A DNA stretch of 64,000 nt from Cheilinus undulatus. Taxonomy: Eukaryota > Chordata > Actinopteri > Labriformes > Labridae. Positions 11,929-41,135 of the stretch are shown in pieces. The DNA is taken from assembly GCF_018320785.1 (NCBI RefSeq), contig NC_054868.1:48119874-48183873 (forward strand), in the 5' to 3' direction. Within the stretch, counting starts at the first letter, position 1, and every line of letters begins with the position of its first letter. The notes under the pieces are model-generated. The model searched no databases. It was not told where the DNA came from and worked only from the letters and a program-made list of their open reading frames with translations. The translations under genes and the position numbers were made by a program.

Positions 11929-11983
11929 TGTAGATGTCATTTCTGAAGAAACCATCACATCTGTCCCAGCCGCTGCTGACTCT
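11929..11983 (+). other. 5' exon of PYD gene copy 2 (UTR, with uORF start)
   Basis: Ends at donor ACTCT then GTAAGTAT, as in copy 1. The upstream ATG is conserved at 11936. After splicing to exon 2 (15124) the upstream frame stops in that exon at a TAG, so it is shorter than in copy 1 (22 residues against 33). Confidence 0.5.
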
Positions 11984-12762
11984 GTAAGTATTTCCTTGTT
12001 TTATGACTCTTTAAAATGTGTTCCTAACTTTAGTTTACTATCAAAGTTACAGTTAGCGTTAAATCTGCAGCCTTTATAATGACCTGCAGCATCCTCCTCC
12101 CTGAATGAACTGGTTGATGTGATGGTTTGAAGTTTCAAGTTGATTCAGTCACTTTTTACGTTACTTTTGTCCAGACACTTAACAAACGGAGCAGTTTTTA
12201 CTAACAAATAGCAAACACTCAGCCACAGTGGCTTTAAAAACCTCCTAACAGGCAGAAACTTGGAGGAAACCGAGCTCATGTTGAACAGCCCTCTGCTGAG
12301 AACGTAGAAGTGAAACAGAGGCGGAAGAAGACTTGTGCTTACTTGTTGAACTTGTTTTCCTCCTGGGATTATTTCACAACATGCACCTACAGAAAATGTC
12401 CAACTACAGCTTTTGATCAGAACCTAAAAACAGGAGAAACTGATGGAGTTGTGAAGAGAGCAAGAATGCCTCCTTAACATGTCTTCCTCTTTGTACAGTG
12501 ATTGTGATGGAAGCGAAGTGGACAGAGATTTTATCATCACTCAAATTCCAGAGAATAATTTTACAGTCCACATCTTCAGTGAGAACCAAGGATTGATCTC
12601 ACAGGGCCCTGGTAAAGACCAACATGAGGCCCTTCCTCCTCTCATTAACACCAATTAAAGCAAGAGAACACACTATTTTAAAACAAAAGGATTCTGAAAT
12701 TAAAGGATACCACACAATCAGCTGATCAAGGTGCTTTTTAATACCTATGTTTACATTCTAAA

Positions 12763-14465
12763 GCAGGGCTGTCAAACTCAAGGCCTGGGGGCCAAATGTG
12801 GCCCGTGGTACAGTTACACCTGGCCCACACCATCATTTCATTTTCTTGTTATAACTGGCTCTAAAACATGAGGTCTGCAGATTTTCTGTTATAAAAATGC
12901 AAACTTAACCTTAATGATATCAAATATCCTCAAGTCATAAAAATGTGAAAAAATAATAATAATAATTTGCTAAAAAGAAATATGGTAAAATCAATTCATT
13001 TGCATTTATTATTTAATATTTAAACATTTTCATTGCACAATTATGACTTCAACCTATCATTTGGACTTTTATTTATTTTGTTGACTTTTTGTCTTGTATT
13101 TTGGATTTTTCAACTTATAATTTTGACTTTTTGTCATATTTTGACTGTCAATTTATTGTTTTACCTTTTTATTGAATATTTTGACCTTTTCAATGTATTA
13201 TTTGGACCATTATCTCAGATTTTGACCTTTTCGATTCCTAGTTTTAAATTTTGAGTCATATTTTTTGCCTTAAAAACACAATTGTGCCTTTCTTTTTCAT
13301 ATATTGGCCTTTTAAAAGCATTATTTTAATATCTAATTTCATGTTTTGACCTTTTGAACTATTAAGTTTGACTTTTTATCTCAGGCTTTTAGCCTTTAAA
13401 GGGATCTACTTCAACATTTTGGCAAATTCACCCATTGCCATAATTCCTATAGTCTCAGTAATAGGTTCGTTCTCTTTAGTTGTCGGTGCAAGCTGTTTCT
13501 AGATCTGGGAGGACCGATATACCAGCTGCACAGCTAACACTATGTTAGCAGATGGAATTTTTGCTTTCCCTCATCAAACTTATTAATACACAATCCAACA
13601 ACTCCAAAACGCTCTCGTGGACAAGTTGTGACCTGCATATTTACCATGTTATGAAATAATCATGGAACATTACGAGACGGAGATATTTTAAATTTAAATG
13701 CAAAGCCGGAACTACACTCCAGACATGGCTGCTGCACTGTGTCACTCCGCCCAGTGGTTTACTTAAGAAATAGTTCAGAGTATTTGCTTCATGTGTCGTA
13801 ATGTTACATAATTATACGTTATTATTTCATAGCATGGTGAATGTGCATGTCACGACTTGTCCATGAGAGCGTTTTGGAGTTGTTGGATTGTGTATTTGAT
13901 GAGTTTGATGAGGGAAAGCAAAAATTCCGTCTGCTAACATAGCGTTAGCTGTGCAGCTGGAATATCAGACCCCCCAGATCTAGAAACAGCTTGCACCGAC
14001 AACGAAGCTAAAGGAAACAAACCTATTACTAAGACTACAGGAATTATGGCAATGTGCAAATTTGCCAAAATGTTGAAGTATCCCTTTAACATTTAAATGT
14101 GCGCCAGTAAAGCAGAAACAATCAAGAGTAAGCAGTGAGGTACAGTTTGTAAATCGGACTTTTCGGAATACTCAGTAGGCATCCACCAATTGTTCTCCAG
14201 TTTCAACAAACAACGAACCTATTTCTAAGACTATAGGAATTATGGCATTGCGCGAATTTGCCAAAACGTTGAAGTATCCCTTTAAACTTATCATTTTGAC
14301 TTTTTAAATCTCAAAATCATTTTTCATCAGTGCTATTTTTTCCCCCTTAATTTATTACTGGCAGAAATGAGGTTGACAGTTTGGTTAAATGTGGACCCTG
14401 TTAGGCCCTCAGGTTAGACCTTAATTCAAAATCCGACCCCTGCTGTCATTGAGTTTGACACCTCT
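12763..14465. mobile_element. hAT-type non-autonomous element in unit B
   Basis: Left terminus CAGGGCTGTCAAACTCAAGG and right terminus GAGTTTGACACCTCT are inverted repeats. The flanking 8-base copies ATTCTAAA (12755-12762) and ATCCTAAA (14466-14473) agree at 7 of 8 positions, as expected for an old hAT target-site duplication. The interior is a degenerate array of TTTTGACTTTT-type words. A further TTAA-target element is nested inside at 13400-14281. No transposase frame. Confidence 0.75.
13400..14281. mobile_element. TTAA-target foldback element nested in the hAT element
   Basis: Flanked by TTAA (13396-13399 and 14282-14285). Termini read AGGGATCTACTTCAACATTT on the left and the inverted AAATGTTGAAGTATCCCT ending at 14085, with a second, partial copy of the right arm at about 14205-14281. 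The arms are 200 bases or longer (GCTAACACTATGTTAGCAGA on the left, inverted near 13930). Unit A has a single TTAA (6650-6653) at the matching place, which is a clean empty site. TTAA targets are typical of the piggyBac and Kolobok superfamilies; which one applies here is not decided. Confidence 0.75.
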
Positions 14466-14486
14466 ATCCTAAATGATGGCTGTGGT

Positions 14487-14914
14487 TTGCACATGTTGAC
14501 AGAATTGTTGGTACCCTCAAACCCACAACAGTCACTGAAATAACTTAGACTGACCAAAGTTATGATAGATACAAATGTACTGAAAATTAAGTAATGAAAA
14601 TCAGACATTGCATTTGAATTGTGGTTCAACAAAATCTTAGTTTAGTTTTACACCTTAGTTTAACATCCCTATGGTCACATTATTTTACATCTTATCTAGG
14701 GGTACCATCATTTTTGTCCAGACCAGTTTCATTAGTTTGTTTTCTTTAAATGATTCTCCTTGATTGATTGAAGCAATCTCTGATTTTCATTTGTTAATTT
14801 TCAGTCATTTTTTCATTTATGATTGTTTTTTTTGTTTTTTTTTGTCAGTTTTAACTTATTTCAGTGACAATTGTGGGTGTTTCTTCTTTAACAACAATTT
14901 TGTCTTTGTGTGTA
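14487..14914. mobile_element. Internally deleted Tc1 element in unit B (about 430 bp)
   Basis: Same outer ends as the element of unit A (6857-8354): the left arm starts GCACATGTTGACAGAATTG and the right arm ends at TA 14913-14914. The left arm joins the right arm directly at about 14634 (AAAATCTTAG), removing all of the transposase. The left TA has decayed to TG. Confidence 0.75.
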
Positions 14915-15123
14915 TACTGGGGCTGACTTACACGAGTATGAATTGCTGAGACATCTCAAATGTGAGCAGCTGCCACGTCACAAACTGCACCACTAAAATC
15001 CATACTATCCATTGTTTATTGCAAGCAGCTGCTTCTCTGCTCAGAACGTGCAGGAATGCATAACAACACTGACCAGACTAACAGGGATTGGTGCAACTTT
15101 TTAACTGCTTTTCTCCCTTGTAG

Positions 15124-15166
15124 GATCATAAGCCTGTATTAGAAAAAACAGAGACGACACTTTTAA
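15124..15166 (+). other. Exon 2 (non-coding) of PYD gene copy 2, predicted
   Basis: Acceptor CTCCCTTGTAG and donor TTTTAA then GTAAGT are conserved with copy 1. It is one base shorter than the copy 1 exon (43 against 44). Confidence 0.5.
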
Positions 15167-15286
15167 GTAAGTAGTCCTTGAGGAGTTCTGGTTTGACATA
15201 AAAGCTTATTCATTAAGCAAACACGGCAACATTAAAAACACCGTTAATCCGTTAATCTTTTAAAATTTCTCCTTCAGTGAGCTGAC

Positions 15287-15812
15287 ATGTCGGCCAAAAA
15301 GGTGCTCCGTGACTCTCTGAAAGTTCTGCCTGATGACGACTTCGAAAAATTTAAGTGGTTCCTCTCCATGAAGATCTTTGACCACTGCAAACCAGTTCCC
15401 TCGTCCCAACTAGAGAATGCATTGCAGACTGATGCTGTGGACAAGATGGTGACAAGGTATGGGGAGGAGACAGCAGTGAACCTCGCTGTGGATATCCTTT
15501 ACAAGATGAAGAAGGAAGAAGCAGCAAAGACGTTACTGAGCGCATATAAAGGTGCTGATGATGATGAGAGTCAAAACAACCAAAATCAGTCAAAAACAGT
15601 CACCACATTTTATTCATTGATTTGTATTTAACTTCTGTTTCTTTTGTTTTCTAGAGGCAAAAAAGGCTACAGCCTCCACATCCTCTTCTGCTGCTGCACC
15701 TCCTGCTGCTGCTCCTGCAGCAATTTCAGTCTCAAACGGAGCTGTGCTTATCGCTCCGAATGTCAGTAGTGGCAGTTCGACTGGACAATGGAATGTAACT
15801 ATCAATAAATAA
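15287..15812 (+). CDS. Short Pyrin-domain (PYD) protein, copy 2
   Basis: Two coding exons, 15287-15551 and 15655-15812 (acceptor TTTTCTAG), joined in phase 1, giving 140 aa. The PYD (1-88) keeps the core DDDFEKFKWFL, HCKPVPSSQLENA, DKMVTRYG and AAKTLLSAY. The linker is eight residues shorter than in copy 1 because the GCT/CCT repeat is shorter. The tail SVSNGAVLIAPNVSSG then SSTGQWNVTINK is conserved. Against copy 1 the PYD has 61 of 88 identical residues, 27 replaced codons and only 5 silent ones, although the surrounding non-coding DNA is very similar; the changes concentrate at residues 4-20, 43-50 and 69-78. The same ISRE-bearing 5' exon precedes it. Probably a functional paralogue with changed PYD binding surfaces. 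Function is inferred. Confidence 0.8.
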
Positions 15813-16445
15813 GCTTAGGAAACTGTGTCAGATTTCGATATCTGGAGGGTAAAGTGCATTTTAGATGTACTTGCTCGTGTATTCATTAACCCAGGTATAT
15901 AATCAACCAGTCACATATCCGCAAGCAATGCATTTGGGCATTGTAGACATGGTCAGGATATTCTGCTGAAGCTCAAACCGAGCACGAAGAAAGGTGATTT
16001 AATTGACTTTGGACATACCATGTGAGAGCATCTCAGAACAAACGCCAAATCTTGAAACAGTTGGACTCCAGCAGTAGTCCACTCCAGTCAGCTTAGAACT
16101 GCAAACTGAGGACACACCAAAGCAGAATATAGATGATTTGAATGGTAAATAAGCTTTCTTCCCTGTTCTGAAGCTCCATTTAAGATTCAGCACATTGTTG
16201 TGACCATGTCTACATGCCTACAGACATAGATTGCTGCCATGTGATTGGCTGATTAGATAGCAATAGATTAGCGTTAACGAGAAGCAGGTGTACCTAATGA
16301 AGTGATCACTGGCTTTTTTCTACTATGTACCATAATTTATCATTCACAATTCAAGTATCTCAAATAAAACTGAAAAAAATTCCTTTTATTTTTGTTATGA
16401 GATGGAAAACAGATCTTTAATAAATATTTTTTTAATCAAACATGA
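15813..16445 (+). other. 3' UTR of PYD copy 2 with poly(A) signal
   Basis: AATAAA at 16419-16424 with a downstream T/GT-rich stretch, at the same relative place as in copy 1. Confidence 0.55.
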
Positions 16446-17324
16446 ATGCTGTTCTGAGTTTTAATACTGGAGTCATGTTGTGTTTATAAGTCTCTGTTAG
16501 CCATGGCACTGTAACAGGATCACTGACCGTCTATAAAGGTAGGATTGAAATGTAGCAGGTGTGTACTCCCAGGTATAAACTTCCCCTTAAGGCAAGAATA
16601 TTAGGACTCTCACAGCTGCTTTTGTAGTAATTACCTCAAATCATGTGGCTGATTGTTGATTCACAAGGTACTCCAGGGAGATCCATAGTGAAGCTATGAA
16701 TTTAGCTGCAAACATAATAACCAGGTGAGCCTAAATGACTCAATACTAAATCAACATCATCACAGAAATGTTTGAGAGTGACTTTGGAAATCCTCACAAG
16801 TATATCACATGAATAATCAATGTTACTGAGAAAAACAAACATATTTTGAAGTATTTTGGCAGAGTGTATCAGAGATGAATTTAAGGACAACATAGTGCAG
16901 ACTGGAAATAACATAGACTGCATTGCTCAATTCTACGGGGGCATCAGCAAAACAAATAAGTGCAAATGGTTGCAAGTAGAATAACCTTTGCTACAGAAAA
17001 ACTAATGAAATATACGTTGATACAGTCTATGGAGCTGAAGTAATCAGAATGAAGTTTTTTTTTCATTTGACTGCATTTATATGGACATATCTTCTGGATC
17101 AGAAGCCACAGAGTATTTTTATCTTTGTGCAGTTAAAAACTGGCTGATGCTGGGTTGAAGCGGCAAAAAATGCTAATGAAAGATTGGAAGAGAGGATAAC
17201 TAGTAGACAAGTTTTGCCAGAGACGTAAAATAAATATTCACAAATGTAATGGATACAGTTTCATTAGTTAAGAATGAACTTGTAGTATTGAAGACAATAT
17301 AATCACAGGTGATCATGATTGCAG

Positions 17325-17703
17325 AGAAGTGCTGCACAGTTAAGCTAACTGCAATCACAGTGTCAGACTGTGCAATAGTATACAGTATTATTAATGGCTG
17401 CAACTGTTTTGGTCTTAGTAGAACTTGAAAGGTCTACAATAATGTCTACAGAGACGCCTTTAAATATACTATAGTGCTGCAGCATTTGCACTTTTTAGAA
17501 GTGCCTTTATTTGAAAAAAGCGAAAAATGTATTTTTTCTTGCTGCCTAATATTTGTATGTTTCAAAACTATCACTGTTCTTTGTATTTCCTTGTTTCCTC
17601 GTGATACCATTTGGTTATGATATTGTACGTCAATCACATATTGCAATATTTTCCAGTATCATTCCAATCACATTTCTAACAAATCCTGCAGCAGTGTTGC
17701 AGG
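17325..17703. mobile_element. DNA-transposon remnant with GTGCTGCACA end
   Basis: The left part has GAAGTGCTGCACAGTTAA followed by CAATCACAGTGTCAGACTGT. The right part ends AAATCCTGCAGCAGTGTTGC. The same order of motifs occurs at 52139-52583 (GTAGTGCTGCACAATTAATC to ATGCAACACTACT), so this is a repeat family. The unit A copy is cut off at the duplication junction near 11840. Confidence 0.5.
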
Positions 17704-18116
17704 AGCCATAATAACAAACAGTACCCTGCTTTCAGCCCAGAGATTTGGCAATCAATAATTCAGTCAGTCTTTAATTATATTAAATTAATTATATAACTCC
17801 ATTATATCGTTTGTTAAAACGGTCAATCCACTATGAGGAGCTCCTTAGAAGATGATTGGTTAGTGACTGAACTGATGCATGTAGATCCACAGCTGGTGAC
17901 ATGCAGAAATATGATGTTAATGCAAACAGAGAGACAGGAAAGCTCAGTGTCCCACTGAGCACTAAAACCCTTGGAGGTGTCACGCCTATTCTAACTGGTG
18001 TGGCTGGAGCTCCACTGCTTTTTCCCCAGTCTTACTGTGTTTTACTGAAATTATGACATTATTAAAGTCAAACCAAGATTTTTGATAACAATTTAATATT
18101 TTTTCTGCTACTTTTA

Positions 18117-18147
<31 letters not shown>

Positions 18148-18770
18148 TTAGGACATTGCTTTGGAAATGAAACTGATGATCTTTTCCATGCAAATAAAGC
18201 CAATTGAATGAATTGAACTGAACTGAATAGAATTAAATAAGCAGATAAATTCATCATCTCTGGAGGAATAAAGTAATAAAACACAAAATCTCATGTGACA
18301 GTTTCAGATCAGGATAAGAGAATATCTTCCTTTGCAAAAAAATGTCAAAAAGCAGCAGATATAAAAGTTGAAAACACAGAGTCACATTATTGTCTGTTAG
18401 AAAAATAAATCTGCCAGGTTAATGTCCTCTACAAAAATGTGACTTAAATGATGAGAAAAGGACCAGTAATTGTTCACTTTGAGTTAAAGCTCAGCAATCA
18501 AAACTTTATTGATAAAATAGTTGCCTAGAAATGCCTGGAAGAGGAAAAATCTTATGCACAATGTCTCATACCAGAATAAAATGTTTAAAATGTCTTATTC
18601 TGTTATATTTTTAATGTGACTCTGAAAAGTCAGCACATACATCAGTGCTTGTTCTTTATCAGTATTTAAGTGTATTTTCTGTTCTTTTTTTGTTCAGATC
18701 TTTTGTAGCCATAATAACTTTGAAAATGCAGAAAATGGCCTCTTTTCCCTTTTTATCACGAAGAACCCTC
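17704..18770. other. Intergenic DNA with an (ATT)n microsatellite
   Basis: AT-rich sequence with no recognisable coding frame. A pure ATT run lies at about 18117-18148. Confidence 0.5.
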
Positions 18771-18777
18771 TAGACCA

Positions 18778-19822
18778 GGGGTGTCAAACTCAATCACAGC
18801 AGGGGCCGGATTCTGAACTTGGGTCTAACCTGAGGGCCTAACAGGGTCAATTTAGCCATAAAGGTCAACCTTATTTTCACCAGTAATGACTTATGGGGGT
18901 AAAAAACTTGGCAGTGATGATAAATAAATTTGCGATTAAAAGGTGAACATGATAAGTTAAAAACTCAAAATTTGAGATAAAAAGTCAAACTTATAAGTTT
19001 TAAAGTTAAAAATGTGACATTCAAAAAAGTCAAAATAATGTTTTAAAAAGGCAAAATATGAGACAGAATATTGAAACCATGAATGTTAAAAGTCAAAAAC
19101 TGAAATAAAATTAAAAATCATAATTTTTTAACAGTCAAAATATGAGGTAAACATTGAAATCATGAGTTTCAAAAGTCAAAATATGAAATAAGAAAAAAAA
19201 ATCATATGTTTTTAAGGTAAAAAAAATTGATAAAATTTAAAGTTAGGAGTTGAAAAAAGTCAAAATGTGAGATAAAAGTCAAAATCATGATTTGAATAGG
19301 TCAAAAAACTGAGATAAAATTAAAATCCTAAGTTTTTAAAATAAAAATGAGATAAAAGTCAAAGGTAGGAGTTGAAAAAGGTGAAAACATGAGATAAAAG
19401 TCAAAATCATGACTTTAAAAGGTCTAAATAGGATATAAATTTTAAAATAATTAATCTAAAAGGTAAAAATATGAGATAAAAAGCCAAAGTTTTGAGATGT
19501 AAAGGTTAGAATATGAAATACAAAGTCAGAACCATAACTTTTAGTCATAACTTTGAGATGTAAATTGAAAATAAAGAGAAAACACTAATTTCTTCCCTAC
19601 GTTCCTGATTTTTCATCAAATTACTTTTACTGTTAACTCTTTCCAAAATTTATGACTCAACAAGGATATTATAAATCATCAAGGTCAAGTTTACATGAGG
19701 AAATCTGCAGACCTCATGCTGGGTGGGCCAGTTATAATAAAAATATCATATGATCTGGTGGGTCAGGTATGACTGCACCATGGGCCAGATTTGGCCCCTG
19801 GGCCTTGAGTTTGACACTTGTG
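18778..19822. mobile_element. hAT-type non-autonomous element, complete ends
   Basis: Left terminus CAGGGGTGTCAAACTCAA and right terminus TTGAGTTTGACACTTGTG are inverted repeats. The flanks CTCTAGAC and CTCTAGCC agree at 7 of 8 bases, a hAT-style target duplication. The interior is a purine-rich degenerate array of GTCAAAATATGAGATAAAA words, and the inner ends carry GGGGCCGGATTC and GGGCCAGATTTGGCCCCTGG. Same family as 12763-14465. No transposase. Confidence 0.75.
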
Positions 19823-20880
19823 CTCTAGCCCCGTCTTCTACATGCCCCCCAGAATTCAGGCCCCTGAAGACCCTTATCAGTGTCAGGTTTATGACTTTGA
19901 TGTTTCTGTAGTTGCTTGCTATCTCCATCACAGGTCAGCAGGTGGAGCTGTGGCCCCTTAAATATGACACATAATCATCTGAAAGGAGAACTCCACTCCT
20001 TATTTCAAATTCAAAGACCCCACAGAAGAAGAAAGCCTCATGGTGACAGCTGCATGAACATATCTCAGTATAAACTTTTACAAATGTATGTTTTCATCTT
20101 TTTAAAATAGAACTCATGACACGCTTTATAGATTTAAAAAGCCTGTTTAAAAGGGAGCTAAATGCATGATGTATTAGTCCTGTTAAGTCTGTCTGAAAGA
20201 ACTGAAAAGACTCCCATCATTGAGAGTTTTTAATGCAATTGCTTCTCTCTCTGTGTCTTGCAGCTACTAAGAGAAGAAAGAAAAGATTGGGAACCACTGT
20301 TTTACATGATCCTATCAATCATTTCAACATCTGAGACTGTGTCATTTGTGGTTGCAAAGCATCATAACACCTAAAATTTCAAAATTTTTATGTGGAAACA
20401 GATTCAAATGTGCATCCATAAATGCGTACTTGGCTCTGCAAATGTGTGACAGGAAGCACACCGTCAGTAAGATGATAGACAGTTATACGAGGAATCTGCT
20501 GTGAACGTGGCTGAAATCCTGAGAATGAACCACAACTATGCTGCAGAGAAGTTAGATCATATGCAGGTAGAGTGAAAGTTTGTAGATGAGGGGAGGGGGG
20601 CATGCCTGTATTCACCTACGGCCCCAAATTTGCTAAATCTGCTACTGCATAAATTAGACTGATAAATGTTTTTAAATAATGACATAACTTTCATATATTA
20701 TTCTTTATTTAGTTCTGGGAATTGGGCTTCCATGTTTCTCTGTCTTTTCAATTCCTTTTTCATTTTGAGACATAAAGAGTAACACTGTTAAATGCTGAAA
20801 ATGGATATGGATTTAATTTGTGTATACTAACTCGATGTGAAGCTTTTAAGCCTTTTAAGTTGATTTCAAACTTTGATTAA
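19823..20880. other. Intergenic DNA, nothing recognised
   Basis: Short open frames at 19916-20110 (+) and 20388-20615 (-) have no domain or splice support. Confidence 0.45.
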
Positions 20881-20889
20881 AGTCGATAT

Positions 20890-21543
20890 TCCACGTGTCA
20901 AAAATGACAAACTTCATATTTCTAGTGCATACATGGCAACCTAGAGGTTTCATCCTACGTGGAGGGCCAGGGTCAGTCACGTGATCACTTCTGCCGGAAG
21001 CTCACTAAGCAAGTCACCAGCAACGGCCAAGTATTACAAGGTTTAGACAGGACTGTTTCAGTTAACGCTGGGTTATTACGTGGAAGCATACGGCATTATC
21101 GTTTTATTTTATCCTTTGTAGCTTTAAAACACACGGAACCTCCCGCTTTAGTAAATTTTGCAGATTGGTGTCGCTTTCAATGTCTTATTCGTGTCATTAC
21201 ACCGGAAGTACACATACTGATGATGACGTATCCATCGCAACCTTGTCCAATGTTTTGCTCGTGCTTCACCACCCGGAAGGGAGCGTTTGCCATCTACAGC
21301 CTAGCTGCTACCGTATGCGATGAGGGCACAAAAGAATCTAAAAACATAGCACAAGTTGGTATAATTTGACAAGAAACGACACGATAAAAGAGCCAAACTG
21401 TTTTTTCAAGGATTATCATAGCTGTGACTCACCTCGTACCCTGTTGGGACTGTTAGCTAGCTGGCTATTGAGCCATCTGGCAGACTCTCGCTAGCTAACA
21501 TTAGCAGTTGCTCATCGTTAGCAAGTTGGTCTCTGCCTTGGTG
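20890..21543 (+). promoter_or_regulatory. gpr108: gpr108 promoter and 5' UTR region
   Basis: This stretch holds several housekeeping-type sites: an E-box palindrome TCACGTGA at 20977-20984, CCGGAAG ETS-type sites at 20994-21000, 21202-21208 and 21273-21279, and a CCAAT at about 21246. There is no clear TATA. TCACGTGA is the core of sites bound by TFEB/USF-type bHLH factors, which would fit a Golgi/endomembrane gene; this is inference. An open frame at 20959-21369 overlaps the region, but its composition and lack of domain argue against a protein. Confidence 0.5.
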
Positions 21544-38877
<17,334 letters not shown>

Positions 38878-40256
38878 GCAGGGAGCTGTGTTTTTAGGGG
38901 CTGGAGGCGGGGGAGACCCAACAGAAACATCCCCTGGGATACACATGGACCAAGGCTCCCCAACATCTCCCCACAGTGACGGCTTTCCTTTAGTAACTCT
39001 TGAAGTGGTTGCAGCCCACTGTCTGGCTATGCAAAAAACAAAAGACTTACTCTGTTTCCTTGGAGCACTCCACCCAGAAACTCTGAAAGCACGAGCTCCT
39101 GCCACATGGATGGGTGGAGCTACGGAGAGGAGCTCTGATGCTCTTCAGTCTCTCTCTCTCTTTCTCTCTCTCGCTCTCTCTCCAAAGATAATGATCATTT
39201 TAGAGGAAGCTTTGCTTTCCTTCGTGTTTATATTTAAAAATGGAACTTCTGCGAGCCTCCTAGCTGTACCTTTTGGTGTGTGATGTGAGTCCAGATGTGT
39301 GTGTGAATGTGGGACAACCCAACATTTTGACAACCGTTTTTCTCTTCCCTTTGGAGACAATGGCCCACACTCAGGTAAAGGGTGGTCAATATGTACTTCA
39401 AGTTTAGACAGCTACCAATCATTTTTCTCTCCAACTGATCATTCCCAAATACTACAGTTAGTTTTTCTTCAAACTCAAATTTTATATTGAAATATACAGA
39501 TGTGAAAGCCTGTATAGTTCAATACAGTTACTTTTATATTGAAATGTTAAGTTTCAGTATTATTGTAATGTTGGAGAGATTTTTGCAGTCTTTAAAAGGA
39601 CTGCTGCTGTAATTTAGTGCTTTAGTGGTTGACGTCATTCAACAAACAGGATTTTGGATGAGTCTCCTGAGCAGTGGCCCATATTGTGCTCAAACACAGC
39701 CTTTTTCTCCTTCTTTTGTTCTATTTTGGCCACGCTGGGCTGAGAAGTGACCTAATCCATTTTTTTTATTTATCAGCATTTGGTTTTACCTTCCTTGCTC
39801 TTGATGTGAAGCTTATTTTATTAATTATTGAAGACATAATGGTACAAGATCAGTTTTGTGTGCTGCAGCAGGGCGGGCGGGGCGGAGTAGACGGCCATTT
39901 GTAAATAATTTACAGAGGAAGACTGTTGATACAAAAGGAGGCACATAACACTTTGATAAGAAATGCTTTGAGGCTTTAGAGACAGTAACAGTGACACAGG
40001 CTCAGTTTCAATGAGATTTTTTGATTCCTTTAATTGACTGAGGGGACGATTATGTGAGGAATCAAGGAAAGACTACTGAGATTTGACTGCAGACGCTCCT
40101 GTACAGAGTTTACAGACTGTCGCTGGGTCTTCAGGCTCTGAGAGGACAGCAGGAAACAGTCTACAAACCAGAGGAGCAGAAACGTTTAGTGCTGGTTACA
40201 GAGGATGTTTATGTCTGTGTGAACTGTCACAATAAAGCTGGTGTTCTGGAAAAGAC
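38878..40256 (+). other. gpr108: gpr108 3' UTR with poly(A) signal
   Basis: About 1.35 kb from the stop to AATAAA at 40231-40236, which is followed by a GT-rich GCTGGTGTTCTGG. A CT microsatellite lies at about 39147-39182. The frames at 38804-39283 and 39674-39904 lie wholly in this UTR and are not called. Confidence 0.55.
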
Positions 40257-40406
40257 TCACATTGACTTTATGGATGCCTTTGTTTCACAGCTGTGATTTA
40301 AAGCAACATGGAACAAGACAGAGTCTAGATCACATTATTGCAAATCTTTCATTTTCTCTGCACTACTCTAAGTTGTGTTTTTATGTTGCTTAATTTGAAA
40401 GTTGAG

Positions 40407-41135
40407 TACAGTGCCTATAAAAGTATTCACCCCATTGGATGTTTTACTCTTATCAGTCAATCATGGTCGATATAATTTGGCTTTTCTGACAAAAAATCAA
40501 AAAATCTCTTTAATGTTAAAGTGAAAACAGACTTATTTAAAGTGAAGTCAATTACATAGAAAAATATGTTATGTAAAATAAGTGACTGCATAAATATTCA
40601 CCCCCTTTAAAATGACTGACCCAATTCAACATATTGTAGGTCTAGCTGATTGGTGCTAGTAGTCTCACAATTAGAGAAAGGGGAACACCTGAGAGCAGGG
40701 AATGTGTCTCAAGTCACTGTAGTATAAAGACACTTTTATCTGGAAGGTCCAATCACTGGCTAATCAGTATTCCTGGCCACCAATACACCATGAAGACAAA
40801 AGAACACCCCGAGCAGCTCAGAGAAAAGGTTACTGAAAAATATAAATCAGGGGATGGATACAAAAAATATCCAAGGCACTGACCATCCTCCAGAGTTGGG
40901 TTAAATCCATCATTATGTGTAAATCTGCCTAGATCAGGCGTCCTCACAAACTGAGAGACCGCGCAAGGAGAAGAGAGAATTCACCAAGACACCTATGACT
41001 ACTCTGGAGGAGTTCAAAGCTTCAGCAGCTGAGATGGGAGAGACTGCATACAGCAACTGTTACCTGGGTTCTTCATCAGTCAAAGCTTTATGGGAGAGTG
41101 AAGAAGAGAGTGAGATAGCTGGCATCTGGTGAAAA
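40407..41135 (+). mobile_element. Tc1-like transposon, truncated
   Basis: Left end TACAGTGCCTATAAAAGTAT then TCACCCC, a well-known fish Tc1-type terminus. The + strand then shows relics of a transposase N-terminus: KTKEHPEQLREKVTEKYK, then SGDGYKKY and SKALTILQS-like residues, RRPHKLRDRARR, and EFTKTPMTTLEEF. Frames are broken by stops and shifts, and no DDE region or right terminus was found. Confidence 0.7.

Larger units (their letters stand above)
11858..17520 (+). repeat. Tandem duplication, unit B (PYD gene copy 2)
   Basis: Same order of parts as unit A: CT run, ISRE, 5' exon, hAT remnant, Tc1 inverted repeats, exon 2, PYD exon, tail exon, poly(A) signal and trailing DNA to about 17510. 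Unit B keeps the whole hAT element with an extra TTAA-target insertion, but only a shortened Tc1 element. Confidence 0.85.

Noticed and set aside
9138..15812. The PYD genes as ASC (pycard)
   Set aside because: ASC has a C-terminal CARD. Here the exon after the PYD encodes only a linker and a short motif before a stop in both copies.
20959..21369. 136-residue frame upstream of gpr108
   Set aside because: It overlaps the ETS/E-box promoter region, shows no domain and ends before the gpr108 start. Probably chance.
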